This document shows, one piece after another, positions 7,427 through 14,561 of a stretch of 64,000 nucleotides of DNA (the first letter of the stretch is position 1; the number at the start of each line of letters is the position of its first letter). Source of the DNA: an uncultured Prevotella sp. GTDB lineage: Bacteria; Bacteroidota; Bacteroidia; Bacteroidales; Bacteroidaceae. The position numbers and the translations under genes were made by a program. The notes under the pieces were generated by a model, which made no database searches, had not been told where the DNA came from, and saw only the letters and a list, made by a program, of their open reading frames with translations. The stretch spans positions 27,681-91,680 of the forward strand of contig CAJOEC010000053.1 of NCBI GenBank assembly GCA_905233425.1, given 5' to 3'.

Positions 7427-8266
7427 ATGTTAGATAGCATATATGAGTTAGTACAACATGGTGGGGCGGATGTCCTTAGAGAGACTTTTAATAATGTCTT
7501 GGATTCCTCTTTAGCTGTAGAGGATTATGGAATGATGAGCGATGCTTTGACTGACCATACATTCTCTGTAGACAGCTTATCCACCTCAGATTCTATGTGC
7601 TACTCATTTCAGTATGATAACACTTCAATAGAAGTCCCTCTTGATAATAATATTTCAGCTATATCCTTTGGAAGTAGTATAGATGATTTGTATGACCCTC
7701 AAATTCAATCTGCGCATGACGATGTAATGTACCATCGTCATGCCGCAGACGATGCTCGCACTTATGATGATTTAATTCATCATCGGCACGAAGAAATTTC
7801 AGCAATAGAGAGTGAAGAATATTGGATTGACTCAAAATATGACGCAGAAAATGAGCACATGAAAGTTGAGGCAGAGCGTGAGTATCAGGAATTTCTAAAC
7901 AAACAGTATAGCATTTCCCATGTCGAAAACCTCTATAATGATGTCTATGGTAGAAGTAATGAAATTAGTTTTGGAAGTTCTGATGATCATCTATTAGCTG
8001 ATAATGGAAGTTCCTCCATCTCATTTAAAGGCTGGCAAGAAGATGCTCGTAATGTCGCTGCCTCAGAACTTCAAAGCAAATTGAACACCTTCCACATATA
8101 TTACCCAGGTACTTTGTCATCAGATTCTACTTTTGGGGGATGGGATCGATATACAGGAAAGAAAATACATGATGCCATTCAAAATGCCAGGAACTCAGGA
8201 GCTATTTCAGACACCATATACAAAGAGCTGATGAGGGATTTGAAGAAAGCATGTTACTTTCAATGA
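7427..8266 (+). CDS. SFGS-repeat protein of unknown function, last gene of the sigma-led operon
   Basis: A 279-aa, His- and Asp-rich protein with no recognised domain. It contains AISFGSSIDDLYD (about 79-91), EISFGSSDDHLLAD (about 181) and a weaker SISFKGW soon after. The protein at 1683-2129 carries VSFGSNFD, so a short motif is shared by the first and last structural genes of the operon. A middle stretch has paired histidines (MYHRHAADD, LIHHRHEE). The C-terminus (about 195-279) looks globular. The two clear motif copies flank a charged helical stretch, so they could be docking or cleavage sites for another operon member; this is inference. A terminator hairpin follows. Confidence 0.55.
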   Translation: MLDSIYELVQHGGADVLRETFNNVLDSSLAVEDYGMMSDALTDHTFSVDSLSTSDSMCYSFQYDNTSIEVPLDNNISAISFGSSIDDLYDPQIQSAHDDVMYHRHAADDARTYDDLIHHRHEEISAIESEEYWIDSKYDAENEHMKVEAEREYQEFLNKQYSISHVENLYNDVYGRSNEISFGSSDDHLLADNGSSSISFKGWQEDARNVAASELQSKLNTFHIYYPGTLSSDSTFGGWDRYTGKKIHDAIQNARNSGAISDTIYKELMRDLKKACYFQ

Positions 8267-8297
8267 TTTCAAATTGTCTGATAGATTCAATTACTTA

Positions 8298-8345
8298 TGT
8301 GGCTCTATACAGTAAACAACACTCTGTATGGAGCCATCAGTTTTA
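8298..8345 (+). terminator. Intrinsic terminator, copy 1
   Basis: TGGCTCTATACAG pairs with CTGTATGGAGCCA, with one bulge, followed by TTTT. It closes the sigma-led operon. A near-identical hairpin recurs at 9457-9505, in front of the intact copy of the gene that is truncated here. Confidence 0.65.
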
Positions 8346-8380
8346 TCAACATTTGTAATGACATAATCAAAGGAAACAAT

Positions 8381-8509
8381 ATGAGTCACAAAAAGTATTA
8401 CGGCTATAAGAAGCCACAAGAGCGGATAAAAAGCCACACGAGCGGTACTCCATCAAGTTCCGTGACGATGCGGAGAATGGTAACGTTGAAGTCGGTACAC
8501 CATGCATAA
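8381..8509 (+). pseudogene. Truncated duplicate of the gene at 9537
   Basis: It starts MSHKKYYGYKKPQER and matches the first codons of the 9537 gene (MTHKKYYGYKKPQER) and its leader at DNA level. It then carries an 18-bp tandem duplication (AAGCCACA.GAGCG twice). This does not by itself break the frame cleanly, but the homology stops after about 40 codons. It is a leftover of a duplication that also copied the terminator hairpin. Confidence 0.75.
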
Positions 8510-8647
8510 TCATGCTATAAACAGGAACAGACTGAACACATTCGCAAGGAAGGCAGAAATAATGGAGGAAATGTTTGGCGGTTTCAAAATAATATCATAA
8601 TTTTTCGGTCGAAAATCTGTGGTAATCCACAAATAAAAGCCTCTAAA

Positions 8648-9402
8648 ATGATAATACCTCGTGAGAAATATCTTCAGCAACTGATAGCAGCGGAAGGAAA
8701 CGGAATGGTCAAGATTGTCACTGGCATACGGCGTTCCGGCAAGTCGTTCCTGCTGATGACACTGTTCCACCGGCACCTCATAGAGCAAGGGGTGCAAGAG
8801 AACCAGATCATCGAAATCTCTTTGGACAACCGTAAAAACAAGCGGCTTCGTGACCCCGATTCATTATTGGACTACATTGACAGCAGAGCGTAGGCCGACG
8901 GGCTGATTCACTATGTCTGCAAGATGCCTTTTTGATAGAAGAGGCATTGAGATATGATGTGAAAGGAAGAAAATATATTGGCACCGAAACAAAATACTAT
9001 TTTGCTGACATGGGTATACGTGCCGCCATCCTGAACCTAAGACAACAAGAGGAAACACATATCATGGAAAACATCATCTACAATGAACTGCGTATGCGTG
9101 GCTATCGTGTTGATGTGGGTATGGTGGAAACATGGACTACCAATGCCGAGAACAAGACTATGCGATTACCGCTGGAGATTGATTTTGTAGTAAATAAAGG
9201 GGCAGAGCGTATCTATATACAATCGGCATACCGTATGCCGAGCGAGGAGAAAGAAAAACAGGAGAAACGCTCTTTGCTGAGCACTAACGACAATTTCCGC
9301 AAAATTATCATCACCTACGACGACATAAAACAAAAAACGGACGAGCAGGGCATTGTCACCATTAGTTTGTTGGATTTCCTTCTAAACCCTCATAGCATAT
9401 AA
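8648..9402 (+). pseudogene. Broken AAA/DUF4143-type ATPase
   Basis: The 5' piece (8648-8893) encodes MIIPREKYLQQLIAAEGNG then TGIRRSGKSFLL, the P-loop start of the archaeal-type ATPase family with a DUF4143 C-terminus. The 3' piece (8932-9402) gives YIGTETKYYFADMGIRAAIL then NIIYNELRMRGYRVDVG, a typical DUF4143 end. Together they cover only about 240 codons of the usual near 400, so the middle, including Walker B and the sensor region, is deleted and the frame is broken near 8894-8935. It lies between two copies of the same terminator and gene start, so it arrived with, or was enclosed by, a duplication. A second tiny relic of this family is at 11311. Confidence 0.82.
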
Positions 9403-9456
9403 CTTGAAAGCATTCTTTCTGAACAGACGATGGATGCTGATAGATTCTAACGCTTA

Positions 9457-9505
9457 TGTGGCTCTATACAGGAAACAGCACTCTGTATGGGGCCATAAGT
9501 TTTTT
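9457..9505 (+). terminator. Intrinsic terminator, copy 2
   Basis: TGGCTCTATACAG pairs with CTGTATGGGGCCA, followed by six T. It duplicates the hairpin at 8298-8345 and shares the flanking sequence up to the next start codon. Confidence 0.7.
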
Positions 9506-9536
9506 CAACAATCACAAATAATCAAAGGAGAACGGT

Positions 9537-9914
9537 ATGACTCACAAAAAGTATTACGGCTATAAGAAGCCACAAGAACGGTATTCCATCAAGTTCCGCG
9601 ACGATGCAGCAAATAGTAGAGTCGGTACAATGTTTGCCATCGGGTACCAAGATGAGAAGTTTTATATGGTGAAGCTGAACTGGGGCGCAGAAGAGGATTG
9701 GGAGCGTTCCAGAGACGGGGAGGTGGAGATGACGTGGAGCTTCGACGAGGAGAACACGAAGAAAATCATGCTCCGCACGGGAACACACAACGCCAAGGAT
9801 ATGATGCAAGCCATGTATGAGCGTTTCGGTAAGTACAAGGCTTTTGCTCACTTCCATATAGAGAAGTGGTGTAAGGAGAAAGAAATCGAATACAGCTATT
9901 ACGTGCATTATTAA
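9537..9914 (+). CDS. Conserved-looking hypothetical protein
   Basis: A 125-aa protein starting MTHKKYYGYKKPQERYSIKF, after a purine-rich AAAGGAGAA site. The middle (MFAIGYQDEKFYMVKLNWG) looks like a beta-sheet domain and the end is helical and charged. I recognise no family. It lies 45 bp before the PP2C phosphatase gene on the same strand, so they are probably co-transcribed. A truncated copy of its 5' end is at 8381. A role as regulator or substrate of the phosphatase is possible but unsupported. Confidence 0.6.
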   Translation: MTHKKYYGYKKPQERYSIKFRDDAANSRVGTMFAIGYQDEKFYMVKLNWGAEEDWERSRDGEVEMTWSFDEENTKKIMLRTGTHNAKDMMQAMYERFGKYKAFAHFHIEKWCKEKEIEYSYYVHY

Positions 9915-9959
9915 CATTGTCGAAAGAATGAAGATAATGGAAAAAAAGAAGGAGAAAGA

Positions 9960-10634
9960 ATGAGACTGAAATATACGACGTGTTGCATGACTGGCGGAAA
10001 GCAGAGAAACGAGGATGCTATCTTTGCCCGTGTCTATGAAGAAAGCAACAAAGCCCTGTTCGTGGTCTGCGACGGCATGAGTGGCCTTCATATAGGCGAC
10101 GAAGCGAGTAAGGCAATTGTTGAGGTGTTTGAATCCGTATGGAACCAGCACCATGCAGAATGGGACGACAATCGCTTACTGAATGAGGCTGTTGAACAAG
10201 GAAAGACTGCTATTGATGGCCTGTCAAGATACGACGTGGGAACGACCATTGTTTTGGCTGCAGTGGAGGATGAAACGATGCTGATAGGGCATCTTGGTGA
10301 CAGCAGGGCCTATTACATTCGCCCTGGTAGCGGAATTGTCTATCAGACCGAAGACCATATCACCATAGGGCAGGAGGGCTGGCCGTATGTGTCGAAAGGG
10401 TTCTTCAACTTCCGGAAGATTGACGCTCCGACTGTCGGGAGATTCCAACTTCAGAAAGGCGACCGCATCTTGCTTTGCTCTGATGGGGTGTACGGCTGCT
10501 ACCGTGGCAATGCTTTTGTGGATTTGCTGAGTGAGAAAATGGAAATCGACACGATGATGTCCAACATAGTGGGCTATTGCGATGAGTATGCCACAGACAA
10601 CTATTCGGCCATACTCATTGAAGTTGAAAAGTAA
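9960..10634 (+). CDS. PP2C-family Ser/Thr protein phosphatase
   Basis: A 224-aa protein with the full set of PP2C metal-site motifs: RNEDA, VVCDGMSG, GTTIVLA, IGHLGDSRAYY, LLCSDGVYG and DNYSAI. It would remove phosphate from Ser/Thr residues using two Mg/Mn ions. There is no membrane segment, so it should be cytoplasmic. A decayed Ser/Thr kinase lies 2 kb downstream, so the island once had a kinase/phosphatase pair. The putative targets, such as the sigma, anti-sigma or Hsp70-like proteins, are inferred from neighbourhood only. Confidence 0.9.
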   Translation: MRLKYTTCCMTGGKQRNEDAIFARVYEESNKALFVVCDGMSGLHIGDEASKAIVEVFESVWNQHHAEWDDNRLLNEAVEQGKTAIDGLSRYDVGTTIVLAAVEDETMLIGHLGDSRAYYIRPGSGIVYQTEDHITIGQEGWPYVSKGFFNFRKIDAPTVGRFQLQKGDRILLCSDGVYGCYRGNAFVDLLSEKMEIDTMMSNIVGYCDEYATDNYSAILIEVEK

Positions 10635-10707
10635 GGTGATAGGAAAAACCTACTTTGATACTCTATAGAAGAAAGAAACGAATTGACAACATAAAAAAAG
10701 TACTGTT

Positions 10708-11073
10708 ATGGCACAAACGACACTTATCAATTATTCGGTTCTATGGGACAGAATCAGTGAATGGGCAAGAAAAGCCGGAAGGGTGAGCACACGGCCACTC
10801 CTCCTTCTTTTCTATGTGATGAAGAGTAAGGATATACCTTGGTCTGACAAGATGCTGGTACTATCGGCTATCAGCTATCTGGTGTTTCCCATTGACATTC
10901 TCGATGCTAAGCGTCTGCCTATCATAGGATGGTTCGACGAAATAGCATCTATTTCCGTGGCATACCAGAAGGTGAGCAAGCACATCACGCCGGAAATAGA
11001 AGCCAAAGTGGATGCCATCCTTGACAGGTGGTTTCCTGAACATGCTTCATACGTGGAGTTGCCGACGCCTTGA
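10708..11073 (+). CDS. DUF1232 (YkvA-like) protein
   Basis: A 121-aa protein with the DUF1232 core DKMLVLSAISYLVFPIDILD followed by LPIIGWFDEIASI. In this family the core forms a short hydrophobic hairpin, usually membrane-associated. The family's biochemical role is not known to me. It follows the PP2C gene by 73 bp on the same strand. DUF1232 proteins occur near stress and envelope genes in many bacteria; nothing here narrows the function further. Confidence 0.8.
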   Translation: MAQTTLINYSVLWDRISEWARKAGRVSTRPLLLLFYVMKSKDIPWSDKMLVLSAISYLVFPIDILDAKRLPIIGWFDEIASISVAYQKVSKHITPEIEAKVDAILDRWFPEHASYVELPTP

Positions 11074-11515
11074 CGAATTACCTATAAAACCATGAACTAA
11101 AGAAAAGATATAAACAGAAGAACACTTGTGGTTTTGCGTATCTTGTAAACACGGAAACGGAAGAGTGCTTCGAATTGATGGACAGACACGGGAAGCTGTC
11201 ATCATTCACCAAGAATGATGTAGATTATAACAATATCTGCCTGTTTTTTTCTTCAAGATTTGGCCATAAGGATGGCCAGACTGTCATCGACAAGCGGACG
11301 GGAGCCAGCTATGCAGCAACTCATTGATTCGAAAGATAATGGGTTGATAAACATTGTGACGGGTTTGAGCACTAATATGCGCTACGACGACTGGCTGGGC
11401 ACAAACGTGGTTCGGCAGTGGTAACTTTGTCTTATTATGCTAAAAAAAGTGAGAGATTTGCAGTCGCAAACGATAAAAAGTCGGTGCGGCTATATTCTTT
11501 TTGCAAAAATAGTAG
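11074..11515 (+). pseudogene. Gene graveyard: two ORF remnants
   Basis: No intact gene lies here. Frame one (to the TGA at 11327) is open for about 70 codons without an ATG and reads FAYLVNTETEECFELMDRHG then SRFGHKDGQTVID; I do not recognise it. Frame two (11311-11424) is a 37-codon ORF starting MQQLIDSKDNGLINIVTG, which matches the N-terminus of the AAA/DUF4143 ATPase family and of the pseudogene at 8648. It ends before the P-loop is complete. The region looks like residue from repeated insertions and deletions. Confidence 0.5.
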
Positions 11516-11523
11516 TAACTTTG
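11516..11523 (+). promoter_or_regulatory. -7 box for the lipoprotein gene
   Basis: TAACTTTG matches the Bacteroidetes -7 consensus 48 bp before the ATG. A TTTTTG lies 12 bp upstream, closer than the usual 19-20. Confidence 0.5.
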
Positions 11524-11570
11524 CAGATTAAAATGTCATTGATGAAGAATCGAGGAAAAAATAAGCGAGT

Positions 11571-12368
11571 ATGAATAAGAGAAAGTTACTGTGTGTAGCA
11601 GCATTAGCCATGCTGACACTTGCATCTTGCAATAGGGAAAAAGGGATGGATTATGGCGTTGAATGGAACTTTGACCCTGGTACGACTGTGTATGAGTTGA
11701 ACAACGGTTGTACTGCGAGAGACTCCATCGGCGACGGGCCAATGAACGAGGAGATGACCGTTCACGATAAAGATGGGAGGGTGCTTGCCCTTGCTGGGTG
11801 TGCCTCTGAGTGGGGCTGCATGGTGGTGGTACGTTTCTTGTACGATGAGGATGGAAGTGTGAGGGGGCTGATACGCTCAACAGCAGATAGTGAGGATGAT
11901 GACGAACCAGATCAAAATGAGGTATTGCGCCATGTATTTGAAAAAAGTGAAGACGATAAGGAGTTCGAGACATTCCTCTTCCAGAAAGAGAACGGACTTA
12001 TCAGAAAGGTGTATAGCCCTGCTGCAAAGGATTCCATCAAGGCACCTGAGTGGTGTCACATAGAATATGCCGTGAAAGAATCAGGGATATTCTGGGTGAA
12101 TGATATTCAAGGCGGTGAGATTATCCCCCAGTTCTGTGTTGTACCAAATAAGAAAGAAAGAGAATATGCGATAGACGTATATAACGGCTACCAGTTACAG
12201 GTGCGTAAGGGCTATAGCAAAGGGAGTCTTCATAGCATCACCGTATTTGACAGCGATGGCCATGTCTCAGGCTATTTCCCCATGGATACGGGCGAATACA
12301 ACTTGGATGCCGTGAACGGATTCCTGTTTGACACATGGGGAGGTAACTATGCTAACATAGAAAACTAA
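11571..12368 (+). CDS. Putative lipoprotein of unknown function
   Basis: A 265-aa protein with a short positive start (MNKRK), a hydrophobic stretch and the lipobox LASC (Cys near residue 20), so it should be lipid-anchored. The mature part repeats a theme of short beta units (VHDKDGRVLALAG, VFDSDGHVSGYF), similar to the repeat modules of cell-surface proteins that track an internal sequence of strand and turn. No enzyme motif is visible. It has its own promoter and no same-strand partner within 45 bp. It sits between the ATPase remnants and the kinase pseudogene. Confidence 0.65.
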   Translation: MNKRKLLCVAALAMLTLASCNREKGMDYGVEWNFDPGTTVYELNNGCTARDSIGDGPMNEEMTVHDKDGRVLALAGCASEWGCMVVVRFLYDEDGSVRGLIRSTADSEDDDEPDQNEVLRHVFEKSEDDKEFETFLFQKENGLIRKVYSPAAKDSIKAPEWCHIEYAVKESGIFWVNDIQGGEIIPQFCVVPNKKEREYAIDVYNGYQLQVRKGYSKGSLHSITVFDSDGHVSGYFPMDTGEYNLDAVNGFLFDTWGGNYANIEN

Positions 12369-12477
12369 GGTTTTTATAGAAGCACGTCAGGGATTGTTGG
12401 TTTATACGGCTTAAAATAGACAGACCACCCAAATTTGTCATGTCAGGGGCAGGAAAGCCCACCTCTACCCTCTTTTT

Positions 12478-13249
12478 GGCCTCAAAAAGGTCAAAAATTT
12501 GATTGAGGATCATTATGATGGAGTATCATTGTATGACCTAATGCGAGGGAAAGTGTGCGGAGTAGATGATCAACCCATCGGATTTGCGATTAAGATGTAT
12601 GAGATGTTTCAAAATCGTAAGATTGATTTTGCTAAGATGGTCGCCGAAGAAATCCTGAAAGAGATATAAACACTATACAACGTAATGATATGGCTTTGAG
12701 ATTTATTTGAACTTCCAGAAAATATAATATTTACGGTAAATGGAGAAATCAAAATAAAAATTAGAGGTAGCATACTAAGTATGTGTGAGTTGCCTGGTGC
12801 AATAGTTCCAGAGGTGTTTGATAGATTGTTTCCTTTTGAATACGCACCATCAGCAGATATCGGTTTATATAAAAATAGGTAAAGTCGAAAACTTTGAGAT
12901 TTACGTCGTAGGAATTCTTCTCTACTGCATATTGACAGGCCATCTACCCTATAAGGGCAGCACATCTTTGGAAGATTGTCATTTGGCACATGAGCCATAC
13001 ATTGACCCTCGCGATGACAATTATATAGAAAGACCTTTTGTTAGAAGACCTTCACGTGGGTATGACAAATTGTTACTGACTGATATTCAAGACATACATC
13101 TTAGAAAAGTAATAGAAAAAGCGACGAGAGAAAATCCATCTAAGCGTTTCCAATCAGCTATAGAGTTTATTAATGAGTTAGAAACTCCTAAAGAGGAACC
13201 TTTTGATGGCTGCTATGGGTCAGAAATTTCCTCTGTACAAAGATTCTAG
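12478..13249 (+). pseudogene. Decayed Ser/Thr protein kinase
   Basis: Kinase subdomains can be read across three frames. 12478-12669 gives NLIEDHYDGVSLYDLMRGK, the hinge region, then an ILK end. About 12713-12883 gives PENIIFTVNGEIKI and EYAPSADIG, matching the catalytic loop and activation segment. 12885-13249 gives IYVVGILLYCILTGHLPYKG and KATRENPSKRF, the C-lobe with its final Arg. The ATP-binding N-lobe (Gly loop, Lys) and the HRD segment are missing and stops interrupt it, so it is dead. It was probably the partner of the PP2C phosphatase at 9960. Its frame runs straight into the truncated nuoN, which marks a recombination junction. Confidence 0.8.
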
Positions 13250-14467
13250 CTACTTACTCATTCTCTCTACGTTGCTCGGCATGTACGTCATGATGTCCTC
13301 TGGCCACTTCCTCCTGTTCTTCCTCGGACTGGAGATGGCCTCAGTGCCCATGGCCTGCCTTGTCGCCTTCGACAAGTACAAGCAGCAGAGTGCCGAGGCT
13401 GCCGCCAAGTACATCCTCACCGCCACGTTCTCTTCGGGCGTGATGCTCTACGGCATCTCCATGCTCTACGGCGTCTGCGGTACCCTCTACTTTGATGTCA
13501 TGGCTCTCGTTATCGCTGCCAAGGGTAGTGTGTTTTCCGGACAGGGCACGATGCTCATCATGGGCATGGTGTTCTTCTTCAGTGGTCTTGGCTTCAAGAT
13601 TTCGCTCGTTCCCTTCCACTTCTGGACGGCCGACACCTACCAGGGTGCCCCCACTCCCGTCACCGGTTATCTGAGCGTCGTCTCCAAGGGAGCCGCCACG
13701 CTCACCCTGGCCATAATCCTGATGAAGGTCTTCGCCTCGATGGTCGACTACTGGGAGCCGCTACTTTGGATTGTCATCATGCTCACCATCACCGTAGGTA
13801 ACCTCTTCGCCATCCGTCAGAAAGAGTTGAAGCGCTTCATGGCCTTCTCCTCTATCTCCCAGGCCGGTTACATCATGCTCGCCGTCGTTGGCAACAGCAC
13901 CGTGGGCCTCACAGCCCTCACCTTCTACGTCCTCGTCTACGTAGCCGCCAACCTCGCCGTCTTCACGGTCATCACCGCAGTAGAGCATAGACCCACCCCC
14001 CAGCCCCTCCCTGTGAGGGAGGGGAGTGGTTACACTCAAGGTTGTATGGATGGGCAGAAGGTATCTACTCCCCTCCCTCACAGGGAGGGGCAAGGGGGTG
14101 GGTCTACCCAGATGTCCGCCTATAACGGCCTCTACCAGACCAACCCGAAGCTGGCCCTGCTGATGACCCTGGCCCTCTTCTCTCTGGCAGGCATCTCATG
14201 GCCGCTGTCGGAGGTCACGAGGCTGCCCCATTCTGGCCCTACTTCGTGGTCTTCATCGCCCTTATCAACACGGTAGTCTCCCTCTACTACTACCTCTTGA
14301 TTGTCAAGGCCATGTACATCACCAAGGAGGACAATCCTCTGCCCTTCTTCGCCAACGGCCGCGCCATCAACTGGAGCCTTGCCCTCTGCACCGCCGGCAT
14401 CCTCCTCTTCGGTATCTGCTCCTGCATCTACGAGTGGATCGACCGCGCCGCCGTCGCCTCGATGTAA
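13214..14467 (+). pseudogene. nuoN: NADH-quinone oxidoreductase subunit N, broken
   Basis: The protein reads [20 protein letters not shown] then [32 protein letters not shown] and [20 protein letters not shown]. This is the proton-pumping, multi-helix NuoN subunit of complex I. The normal first 100 or so residues are absent, replaced by the kinase remnant. A 117-bp palindrome is inserted in frame at 13989. Near 14193 the expected PPFAGFF-like segment after LAGI is missing, and the frame shifts to the ORF at 14198 ([19 protein letters not shown]). With three lesions it is unlikely to work; an assembly error could explain the shift but not the 5' loss. No other nuo gene is in the window. Confidence 0.85.
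13989..14105. repeat. GC-rich palindromic element A, inside nuoN
   Basis: Two 39-bp arms (13989-14027 and 14067-14105) are inverted copies with about two mismatches. Each arm carries an inner palindrome (CCCTCCCTGTGAGGGAGGG). The loop is 39 bp. The total of 117 bp is exactly 39 codons, so the reading frame is kept, adding [12 protein letters not shown] and [14 protein letters not shown]. Confidence 0.85.
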
Positions 14468-14488
14468 CCCACGTTTCACACGTCATGA

Positions 14489-14522
14489 TAAAAGCCGGAA
14501 GCACACCACTTCCGGCTTTAAT
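14489..14522. terminator. Bidirectional terminator
   Basis: AAAGCCGGAAG and CTTCCGGCTTT form an 11-bp stem with a 7-base loop between the convergent nuoN remnant and hsdR. A and T runs lie on both sides. Confidence 0.8.
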
Positions 14523-14561
14523 CATATTTGGTCACTTTGCCCGATAATCGGTAAATAACAG

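Noticed and set aside
1120-13249. Tellurite-type TerY/PP2C/kinase triad
   Set aside because: There is a PP2C and a kinase remnant, but no von Willebrand-domain TerY protein or Ter genes were found.
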